From positions 1 through 5,627 of the forward strand of contig DAOUSS010000108.1 in assembly GCA_030627085.1 (NCBI GenBank): DNA of 5,627 nucleotides. The letters run 5' to 3'. This stretch comes from Candidatus Stahliibacteriota bacterium (GTDB lineage: Bacteria; Hydrothermota; UBA3073). A program made the position numbers and the translations under genes. The notes under the pieces are model-generated. The model had not been told where the DNA came from and did not search any database. It worked only from the letters and a program-made list of their open reading frames with translations. Shown here in pieces: positions 1-5,480 of the stretch; positions within the stretch are counted from its first letter, which is position 1, and every line of letters begins with the position of its first letter.

Positions 1-50
1 CCGATAGGTAGATTTGTGTGCATTCGATTGATTTGTGTAATTCGTGGTGT
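1..50. repeat. Degenerate interspersed repeat at the left edge
   Basis: Two imperfect copies of a unit of about 19 nt are visible: GATTTGTGT followed by CATTCG (from 11) and GATTTGTGT followed by AATTCG (from 30). On the minus strand the segment reads as an alternation of CACGAATTACACAAATC-like words. I remember such text as an intergenic repeat in many uncultivated bacterial genomes; this is memory, not a database match. No reading frame of note covers it. It ends just before the -35 box of the lysA promoter, so the operon seems to start right at the repeat boundary. Confidence 0.5.
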
Positions 51-58
51 CTTTTTTC

Positions 59-87
59 TTGACAAAAGGGTAAATTTGATGTATAAT
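59..87 (+). promoter_or_regulatory. Sigma70-type promoter of the lysA operon
   Basis: A perfect -35 hexamer TTGACA (59-64) and a perfect -10 hexamer TATAAT (82-87) are separated by a 17-bp spacer (65-81), the optimal distance. A run of T precedes the -35. Transcription would start near 93-95, leaving an untranslated leader of about 100 nt before the lysA ATG. It is the only good promoter seen, and it faces a run of genes with overlaps or gaps of at most 11 nt, so it probably drives all of them. A consensus match this exact suggests strong, largely constitutive initiation, unless the leader adds control. Confidence 0.8.
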
Positions 88-94
88 AAATGAC

Positions 95-194
95 TTATAA
101 ATAATAGAATATATTGAATCTTTAGTGTCTTACCATTGAAATTCTTTTGATGGTTCAATCGGAACCCTTCTAACCAAAGTGCCTACGAAGAGAT
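95..194 (+). other. lysA 5' leader with two competing short hairpins
   Basis: This stretch between the predicted start site and the lysA ATG contains no gene. ATTGAA (135-140) can pair with TTCAAT (154-159). Alternatively GGTTC (152-156) can pair with GAACC (162-166) around a 5-nt loop. The two stems share bases 154-156, so they exclude each other. No T-run follows either stem, and the leader is too short, and lacks the recognisable core, for a lysine riboswitch. Just upstream of the ATG only a weak purine-rich GAAGAGA (187-193) is present. A regulatory role is possible but unproven, because short stems like these are common by chance. Confidence 0.3.
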
Positions 195-1445
195 ATGACT
201 TCTGATAGGTATTTTTATTATAAAAACAACGAACTCTATTGCGAAGAAGTAGAAGTTAGTAGAATTGCAGAATCCGTAGGAACTCCATTTTACCTCTATA
301 GTAAAAAAAGTATAGTAGACAATTATCGGGATATAGATGATGCATTTAGGGAAGTTCCTCATCTTGTTTGTTATGCGCTAAAGGCAAATTCTAATCTTAA
401 TATATGCAAGATATTAGCAAATGAAGGAAGTGGCGTGGATGTAGTCTCAGGGGGTGAACTCTATAAGGCACTATACCTGGGTATAAATCCTCAAAAAATT
501 GTTTTTGATGGTGTTGGAAAGACAGAAGATGAAATAATTTACGCTGTAAAAGAGGGAATTCTTCTTTTTAATGTTGAATCATATCAAGAGATAGAGATAA
601 TTAATAAAATAGCAAAAAGGTTTAAGAAAATTGTGACTGTGGGTCTCCGAATAAATCCTGATGTAGACTTAGATGTTCATCCTTATGACGCAACAGGTAT
701 TGGAATATCAAAGTTTGGTATCTCCTTTGAGGATGCCATAAATGTTTATAAAAAGACAAAAGGATTGGACAATATTAAAATCGTAGGACTCCATGCACAT
801 ATAGGTTCGCAGATAACGAGATTAGAACCTTTTATAGAAACTACTTCAAAACTGATTTCCTTATCTGAAGTAATTAAGGAAATAAAATACATTGACATAG
901 GTGGAGGACTGGGAATCCCGTATGGTGATGAGAAAGTACCTACATACAGAGATCTTGCTAGATTGATAATCCCTCCCTTAAAGAAATTGAATGTTACAGT
1001 TATAATAGAGCCTGGCAGGACAATGGTTGGAAATAGTGGCATCTTAGTTTCAAAGGTTCTTTATTTAAAAAAAATGAAGGAGAAAAAATTTGTTGTAGTG
1101 GATGCAGGAATGAATGATTTCGTAAGGCCCGGTTTATATGGTGCCTTCCATCAAATAATACCCCTGACAAAAAGACAGGGAGAAGAAATAACTGCTGATA
1201 TAGTTGGGCCAATCTGTGAATTGAGCGATTTCTTAGGAGAAAATATAAAGATGACAAAACCTGAAGTGGGTTCCTTTATTGCGGTTAAAGATACTGGTGC
1301 CTATGGCTTTTCAATGTCGTCTAACTATAATGCACGCCCTCGGGCACCCGAAATAATTGTAGATAAGAAAGACTTTTTTGTAGCGCGCGAGAGAGAAACT
1401 TATAAAGACCTTATAAAAACAGAAAGGATAATAAGAGGGATTTAA
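195..1445 (+). CDS. lysA: Diaminopimelate decarboxylase
   Basis: This is a 416-residue fold-III PLP enzyme that decarboxylates meso-diaminopimelate to L-lysine in the cytoplasm; the length is normal for LysA. The PLP lysine is K63 in YALKAN. HAHIGSQ (200-206), the phosphate-binding GGGLG (236-240) and EPGR (272-275) follow in the usual order. The catalytic Cys donated across the dimer is C341, and the AYGFSMSSNYNARPR block (369-383) carries the cofactor- and substrate-contacting tyrosines. The motif around C341 reads CELSD, where many LysA have CESGD or CETSD, so Leu replaces a small hydroxyl residue; the effect is unknown. The ATG at 195 gives the normal N-terminus although its ribosome site is weak. 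The gene is first behind the promoter and overlaps the next by 1 nt (TAATG). No other lysine-biosynthesis gene is nearby, which fits use of salvaged diaminopimelate. Confidence 0.95.
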   Translation: MTSDRYFYYKNNELYCEEVEVSRIAESVGTPFYLYSKKSIVDNYRDIDDAFREVPHLVCYALKANSNLNICKILANEGSGVDVVSGGELYKALYLGINPQKIVFDGVGKTEDEIIYAVKEGILLFNVESYQEIEIINKIAKRFKKIVTVGLRINPDVDLDVHPYDATGIGISKFGISFEDAINVYKKTKGLDNIKIVGLHAHIGSQITRLEPFIETTSKLISLSEVIKEIKYIDIGGGLGIPYGDEKVPTYRDLARLIIPPLKKLNVTVIIEPGRTMVGNSGILVSKVLYLKKMKEKKFVVVDAGMNDFVRPGLYGAFHQIIPLTKRQGEEITADIVGPICELSDFLGENIKMTKPEVGSFIAVKDTGAYGFSMSSNYNARPRAPEIIVDKKDFFVARERETYKDLIKTERIIRGI

Positions 1446-2188
1446 TGTATATCGTGAAAATAAATGTTACAGATCTCAGGTCAGAACCAGATTTCAGGGC
1501 AGAGAGGATAAACCAGGCTGTCTTAGGTGATGAAGTTAAGTTATTAGAAGGGAAGAACGAATGGGTATTGATACAGCTTTACAATGGTTACAAAGGATGG
1601 AGCCAATCAAGACATTTACTTGAGGTGAGTCGTCTTAAGAAGTTTACACATATTGTAAGGGGAGAGATAGTGAATGTTTATAAAAAGCCCGATAAAAATT
1701 CAGAGATATTGACAAAAATTGTATTCAATACAAAATTGATTGTACATAAATTTCAAGCGAATTTTGCCTGTGTTGAGCTTTTTACTGGACAGGGTTGGAG
1801 TGACAGCAACGAATTAATGGCAGTAGAAGAACAAAAAGTTTTATCCCGGAATAGCATAGGAGAGATGATTCAAGTTGCGAAAAGATTTATCGGTGTTCCC
1901 TATTTATGGGGAGGCAAAACACCCTTTGGTTTTGATTGCTCGGGTTTTATTCAGACACTTTTTGATTTTTTTTGTTTAAGAGTCCCAAGGGATACAAAAG
2001 AACAAATTAAGACAGGCGAAGAAGTAGAAGATCTTCTACCAGGAGATTTGATTTTTTTCCCAGGGCATGTGGGTATATACTACGGTAACAATGAATTTAT
2101 CCACGCAAGCCTGAGCAATGGTGGTGTAGCGATAAGTATTCTCAGTGGCAAACCCCTTGTCATAAGGCGAATGGTATGTACGACATAA
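1445..2188 (+). CDS. NlpC/P60 peptidase with two SH3b domains, YkfC-like
   Basis: This 247-residue protein has two bacterial SH3-like domains (about 1-60 and 64-127) and a C-terminal NlpC/P60 cysteine peptidase domain (about 137-245). Visible active-site residues are C165 in FDCSGF, H208 in GHVGIYYG and H220 in FIHAS. Y153 and W155 (YLW), D164, S166 and D183 sit at the same distances from the Cys as the residues I remember shaping the pocket of Bacillus YkfC. That enzyme cuts the gamma-D-Glu/diaminopimelate bond of murein peptides with a free N-terminal L-Ala. There is no signal peptide or membrane segment, so a cytoplasmic recycling enzyme is more likely than a wall hydrolase. The ATG shares its A with the lysA stop and follows AGAGGG (1434-1439), suggesting translational coupling. 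The domain call is firm; the exact bond cut is inferred. Confidence 0.9.
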   Translation: MYIVKINVTDLRSEPDFRAERINQAVLGDEVKLLEGKNEWVLIQLYNGYKGWSQSRHLLEVSRLKKFTHIVRGEIVNVYKKPDKNSEILTKIVFNTKLIVHKFQANFACVELFTGQGWSDSNELMAVEEQKVLSRNSIGEMIQVAKRFIGVPYLWGGKTPFGFDCSGFIQTLFDFFCLRVPRDTKEQIKTGEEVEDLLPGDLIFFPGHVGIYYGNNEFIHASLSNGGVAISILSGKPLVIRRMVCTT

Positions 2189-3735
2189 TTATAAAAAACG
2201 GGACTATTATTGATGGAACCGGTGGTCCTGAAGAAAAAAAGGACCTGGCGATTGTTGGAGATAGAATTGCAGAAATCGGGCATATTGGGGAAAAATCAAC
2301 AAAGGTCATAGATGCTGAAGGACTAATGATAGTACCTGGATTCATTGATATTCACTCACATACGGACATTGAATTGCTTGTAAATCCACTGGCTGAAAGC
2401 AAGATAAGACAGGGAATTACTACCGAGATTGGTGGAAATTGTGGTGGTTCTGTAGCTCCACTTAAAGCAGAACAGTTCAATAAATTACTTAAATGGGGAA
2501 AGGAAAGCAATGTAAAAATCACCTGGAAAACCGTTAATGAATTTTTGAGCACGCTTAAAGAAAATGGTATTGCATTGAATTATGGAACATTTGTAGGACA
2601 TGGCACAATCAGGTCCAATGTTATAGGGATGAATAACAGGGCTCCATCAAAATCCGAACTTGTAAAAATGAAAAACGAGTTGTCACAGAGTATACTTGAT
2701 GGAGCATTCGGGCTTTCTACTGGACTTGCTTATGCCCCAGGGTGTTTTGCTCATACAGAAGAGATAATAGAACTTTGTAAAGTCGTGAAAAAGTATAATG
2801 GTATCTATACTACGCATCTAAGAAGTGAAGGCAAGAAACTCCTTTCTTCACTCGATGAGGCATTAGACATTGCTAAAAGGAGTCGGGTTGCCATTCAAAT
2901 CTCTCATTTGAAGACAGCAGGTAAAGAAAACTGGTGGAAGATGGATAAAGCGTTAAAAAAGATAGAAGATATGAGAAAAAACAGTATTGATGTTTTATTT
3001 GATTGTTATCCCTATACAGCATCCAACACATCTTTATCATCATTTTTTCCTGTATGGGCAAGTGTTGGTAGGGGAGAAGACCCTGTTTTCTTGCTTAAAA
3101 AAAGCGAATGCAGAGAAAGAATAAAAAATGAATTAAGAATAAACTGGGAGAATATATTTCTTTCTTCTATAAACAGTGAGACATATCGAAATTTTGAAGG
3201 AAAGAGTATACTCGAAGGAGCTAACGAACTCAAACAAAATCCTTTTGATTTTGCCTGTGATTTGTTAATAGAAACAAAGGGGACAGTCGGTGTTACTCAT
3301 TTTTGTATGTCTCAAAAAAACGTTGATAAAGTAATCACTCATCCACTATCTATGATTGGAACCGATAGCTCGTTAAGGGCACCTTATGGGAAATTATCAA
3401 AAGGAACGCCGCATCCCCGTTCTTATGGAACATTTCCGCGTTTTATACGGGAGTATGTAAGGAAAAAGAAGCTACTTTCATTGACTGATGCAATAAGAAA
3501 AGTAACCTGTATGCCGGCCTTGCGGTTAGGTCTCTCAAATAGAGGTATTATTAAAGAAGGTGCTTTTGCCGATATTGTGATATTTAATCTCAAAAAAATC
3601 GAGGATAAGGCAACCTACACTAATCCTCACCATTATCCTTCAGGTATTGAATATGTTCTGGTGAACGGAAAGGTTGTAATAGAAAAAGGTGAACACACAG
3701 GTGCTCTGCCCGGCAAGGTATTGCAAAAAGAGTAG
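2176..3735 (+). CDS. N-acyl-D-amino-acid deacylase family amidohydrolase
   Basis: This 519-residue amidohydrolase-superfamily enzyme is of the D-aminoacylase type, which removes the acyl group from N-acyl-D-amino acids. A small beta domain (about 1-53) leads into the metal-binding HSH (H60, H62). C89 follows in GGNCGG, then H142 in GHG, H214 in THLRSEG, H244 in SHLK and D397 in GTDSS. As I recall the Alcaligenes enzyme, its ligands are Cys96, His220, His250, His67/69 and Asp366. The 30-residue gap between the two later histidines and the fixed distance from HxH to Cys match here. The C-terminal part (about 440-519) returns to the beta domain, with the usual ADIVIFN and YVLVNGKVV segments. The start overlaps the peptidase gene by 13 nt behind AAGG (2164-2167). 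Substrate cannot be read from sequence; next to a murein-peptide peptidase and LysA, an N-acylated D-Glu or D-Ala compound is a reasonable guess. Confidence 0.88.
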   Translation: MYDIIIKNGTIIDGTGGPEEKKDLAIVGDRIAEIGHIGEKSTKVIDAEGLMIVPGFIDIHSHTDIELLVNPLAESKIRQGITTEIGGNCGGSVAPLKAEQFNKLLKWGKESNVKITWKTVNEFLSTLKENGIALNYGTFVGHGTIRSNVIGMNNRAPSKSELVKMKNELSQSILDGAFGLSTGLAYAPGCFAHTEEIIELCKVVKKYNGIYTTHLRSEGKKLLSSLDEALDIAKRSRVAIQISHLKTAGKENWWKMDKALKKIEDMRKNSIDVLFDCYPYTASNTSLSSFFPVWASVGRGEDPVFLLKKSECRERIKNELRINWENIFLSSINSETYRNFEGKSILEGANELKQNPFDFACDLLIETKGTVGVTHFCMSQKNVDKVITHPLSMIGTDSSLRAPYGKLSKGTPHPRSYGTFPRFIREYVRKKKLLSLTDAIRKVTCMPALRLGLSNRGIIKEGAFADIVIFNLKKIEDKATYTNPHHYPSGIEYVLVNGKVVIEKGEHTGALPGKVLQKE

Positions 3736-3740
3736 GGGGT
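3734..3740 (+). promoter_or_regulatory. Strong ribosome binding site for the FN3-like gene
   Basis: AGGGGGT, one base from AGGAGGT, lies 6 nt before the ATG at 3747 and overlaps the stop codon of the deacylase gene. It is the clearest Shine-Dalgarno in the window and fixes the start of the fibronectin-III-like gene. Confidence 0.7.
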
Positions 3741-3746
3741 TATAAT

Positions 3747-4196
3747 ATGGTGACATTTCTTCTTGTTTTTACTTTATCTGTGTTGCAACCCATCACAGAT
3801 TTACGGGGGTTCGATACCCCGAATGACGCAGGTGGAAATATTACGCTTACCTGGGAGAGTCCTGATAGCGGGAAGGTCATGCTTGAAATCTTTAGAAGCC
3901 AGAGCCCATTAGAAGGCTATCAAAAAGTGGGAAGTGTTTTATCCTCCAGGAGAGAATTTGTGGATACTTCTGCCCTGGATGGTATAAAATATTACTATTA
4001 TGTGGTTAGTATAGGTGAAGATGGTAAAACTGATAGGTCTGAAATCTTGGGTCCTGTCTCATCGGCTCCTCAATGGTTTAACACGAAAAGGTGGAACGTT
4101 CTGATAATCCTTATACTTCTGATAATTATTTTTTTCATTTTTATACGCCTTGCAAAAAGGGAACAAGAACATATATTCGCAAGATACCTGGATTAG
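3747..4196 (+). CDS. FN3-like membrane protein, probable 5' part of a frameshifted gene
   Basis: The 149-codon frame starts with a short hydrophobic export signal (about 2-14). A fibronectin type III-like beta domain follows (about 15-105): ITLTWE, an EIFRS strand and a GIKYYYYVVSI strand are typical of the fold. One transmembrane helix (about 118-133) ends in a positively charged RLAK stop. The expected topology is FN3 outside and C-terminus inside. After A136 the frame continues for only 13 residues before stopping at 4196. In the -1 frame the same bases encode KKGTRTYIRKIPGLEALDD, which runs into the long cytoplasmic domain of the next entry. I therefore read 3747-4843 as one gene of about 365 codons, broken at the A5 run 4154-4158. 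Function is unknown; FN3 domains usually serve protein or glycan contacts. If the break is real and unsuppressed, this is a truncated anchored FN3 protein. Confidence 0.72.
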   Translation: MVTFLLVFTLSVLQPITDLRGFDTPNDAGGNITLTWESPDSGKVMLEIFRSQSPLEGYQKVGSVLSSRREFVDTSALDGIKYYYYVVSIGEDGKTDRSEILGPVSSAPQWFNTKRWNVLIILILLIIIFFIFIRLAKREQEHIFARYLD

Positions 4197-4843
4197 AGGC
4201 GTTAGATGATGCAGTTGGTAGGTCTACAGAAATGGGTAAGCCCATTCTTTATGTTCCTGGTTTATGGGGCCTTACGAATGTAACCGTGCTTGCAAGCCTC
4301 AGTATTCTTAGGCGAGTAGCAAAAAAGACGGCTGAGTACGGAGCGCGTATTCTAATTCCGAATGCTGAGCCCCTTGTGATGACAGCTACTCAGGAGGTGG
4401 TTAAAGAGGCATATCTTGAAGCTGGCAGACCTGACTTATATAATGAAAGGGATATATTTTTCGTTACTGCAGACCAGTTTGGTTATGCAGCTGGTTGCGA
4501 TGGTATTATCGTGAGGGAAAGACCTGGCGCCATTTTTCTGTTAGGGGTATTTGCAGCAGAATCACTAATATTGGCCGAGACTGGAAATTCCATAGGTGCT
4601 ATTCAGATTGCCGGAACAACATCAACTCTCCAGCTTCCTTTCTTTGTCGCTTCATGTGACTACACATTGATTGGAGAGGAAATGCTTGCAGCTGCTTCCT
4701 ATCTGTCAAAGGAACCCGTGATGCTTGGAAGCCTTAAGGGTGAGGATGTTGCCAAAATAATTGTAACTTTACTAATCGTTGTGGGCACAGTTTTGGCGAC
4801 CCTTGGGTTTACAAAGATTATAGAATTATTCTCAACAGGATAA
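4091..4843 (+). CDS. DUF6754-like domain protein, probable 3' part of a frameshifted gene
   Basis: The open frame begins at a GTG at 4091, but its first 21 residues are the out-of-frame reading of the upstream transmembrane helix and are unlikely to be real. Convincing protein starts at the KKGTRTYIRK segment (from 4154). The domain carries GLEALDDAVGRSTEMGKP (residues 34-51), FVTADQFGYAAGCDGIIVRERPG (124-146), a hydrophobic stretch (147-162) and a final membrane helix (about 223-240). I associate this pattern with DUF6754, a bacterial family of unknown function, from memory. If the piece is translated alone, the first in-frame ATG is at 4232 with a poor ribosome site (GGTAGG, 4217-4222), and it would lose the conserved-looking IRKIPGLEALDD start. 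A one-base insertion in the A5 run would fuse it to the FN3/transmembrane part. The next gene follows after 2 nt. Confidence 0.72.
   Translation: MERSDNPYTSDNYFFHFYTPCKKGTRTYIRKIPGLEALDDAVGRSTEMGKPILYVPGLWGLTNVTVLASLSILRRVAKKTAEYGARILIPNAEPLVMTATQEVVKEAYLEAGRPDLYNERDIFFVTADQFGYAAGCDGIIVRERPGAIFLLGVFAAESLILAETGNSIGAIQIAGTTSTLQLPFFVASCDYTLIGEEMLAAASYLSKEPVMLGSLKGEDVAKIIVTLLIVVGTVLATLGFTKIIELFSTG
4152..4163 (+). other. Frameshift site joining the FN3/TM frame to the DUF6754-like frame
   Basis: The upstream frame reads GCA AAA AGG GAA here. Adding one A to the A5 run (4154-4158) gives GCA AAA AAG GGA, which joins RLA to KKGTRTYIRK without a gap, so the observed DNA needs a -1 shift. AAAAAGG is not a full slippery heptamer: the AAA tRNA can re-pair one base back, but the AGG tRNA cannot pair well with AAG. 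I see no strong stem-loop just downstream. Runs of eight A (1067-1074, in lysA) and eight T (1966-1973, in the peptidase gene) keep their frames, so homopolymer error is not rife in this sequence. A genuine mutation, an isolated base error and P-site slippage all remain possible. Confidence 0.65.
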
Positions 4844-4845
4844 TT

Positions 4846-5478
4846 ATGCATACAATAATTCCATTGGCAATTACATTCTGCACTTCGCTATTAATTATAC
4901 TGGGATTCTTTATCCCTCATGCACCCTTTGGTGATATACAGCAAACGATGCTGGTATGGGTTCTTATCATATCAGGTTTTGCTGCTCTTCTGGGGGTAGA
5001 CAGTCTGCTTCGTCAGCATATTAAAAAGATTACCACAAAAAGTGAAGGATGGGCATATAGTCTGGTTTTAATCCTTACCTTTTTTATTGTATTTGGCCTT
5101 GGAGTCTTTTCTGGGATTAGGTATGGGACAGCCTTTAGTCTTGCGTCTCCCTTTATGTATGCTTATACCTATGGTATAATTCCTCTTCAGGCAACGATGT
5201 TCTCTTTGCTGGCGTTTTTTATTACATCTGCTGCGTATAGATCTTTCAGAGCAAGAAGTGTAGATGCCACCTTCCTCTTACTTGCAGGAGCTTTGGTGAT
5301 AATAGGAAGGGTTCCAATTGGGGGCATGCTCTGGTCAAAGTTACCTGTTATTGCTGATTGGATTTTAGATTGGCCAAGTATGGCTGCAAGAAGGGGCATT
5401 TTACTTGGAATTACCCTGGGAGCCATTGGTACATCACTCAGGATTATGGTTGGTATTGAACGCTCTTATTTAAGATAA
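4846..5478 (+). CDS. Six-helix integral membrane protein of unknown function
   Basis: This 210-residue, very hydrophobic protein has six likely transmembrane helices, at about 4-23, 34-55, 70-91, 112-131, 141-158 and 184-204. No enzyme or transporter motif is recognised. Positive charges cluster in the loop after helix 2 (RQHIKK, 56-61), after helix 4 (132-137) and before helix 6 (RR, 182-183). That places these loops in the cytoplasm and, with six helices, both termini inside. The C-terminus ends in GIERSYLR. The ATG at 4846 follows AGGA (4837-4840) with a 5-nt gap and lies 2 nt after the stop of the DUF6754-like frame, so the two are surely co-transcribed and probably co-translated. The close pairing suggests the two proteins form a membrane complex, but nothing in the sequence says what it does. 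It is the last gene of the apparent operon. Confidence 0.8.
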   Translation: MHTIIPLAITFCTSLLIILGFFIPHAPFGDIQQTMLVWVLIISGFAALLGVDSLLRQHIKKITTKSEGWAYSLVLILTFFIVFGLGVFSGIRYGTAFSLASPFMYAYTYGIIPLQATMFSLLAFFITSAAYRSFRARSVDATFLLLAGALVIIGRVPIGGMLWSKLPVIADWILDWPSMAARRGILLGITLGAIGTSLRIMVGIERSYLR

Positions 5479-5480
5479 AA

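Noticed and set aside
95..194. Lysine riboswitch ahead of lysA
   Set aside because: The leader is about 100 nt, shorter than the lysine aptamer, and its multi-helix core and conserved junction words are not seen.
746..1257. Minus-strand open frames inside lysA and similar ones in the other genes
   Set aside because: They lie opposite strongly conserved coding sequence, have no recognisable domains or promoters, and read as low-complexity shadows of the plus-strand genes.
3721..3746. Internal promoter (TTGCAA at 3721, TATAAT at 3741) before the FN3-like gene
   Set aside because: The spacer is only 14 bp, and transcription would start inside the coding region after the ATG, losing the ribosome site. 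The TATAAT is likely incidental between the ribosome site and the start.
4091..4153. GTG at 4091 as the true start of an independent gene
   Set aside because: The first 21 codons are the shifted reading of the upstream transmembrane helix and give no membrane segment or plausible N-terminus. No good ribosome site precedes the GTG.
4154..4160. Classical programmed -1 slippery heptamer
   Set aside because: AAAAAGG does not satisfy X XXY YYZ: the second codon AGG cannot re-pair well after slipping to AAG. No strong downstream pseudoknot or stem is visible. Slippage stays only a possibility.
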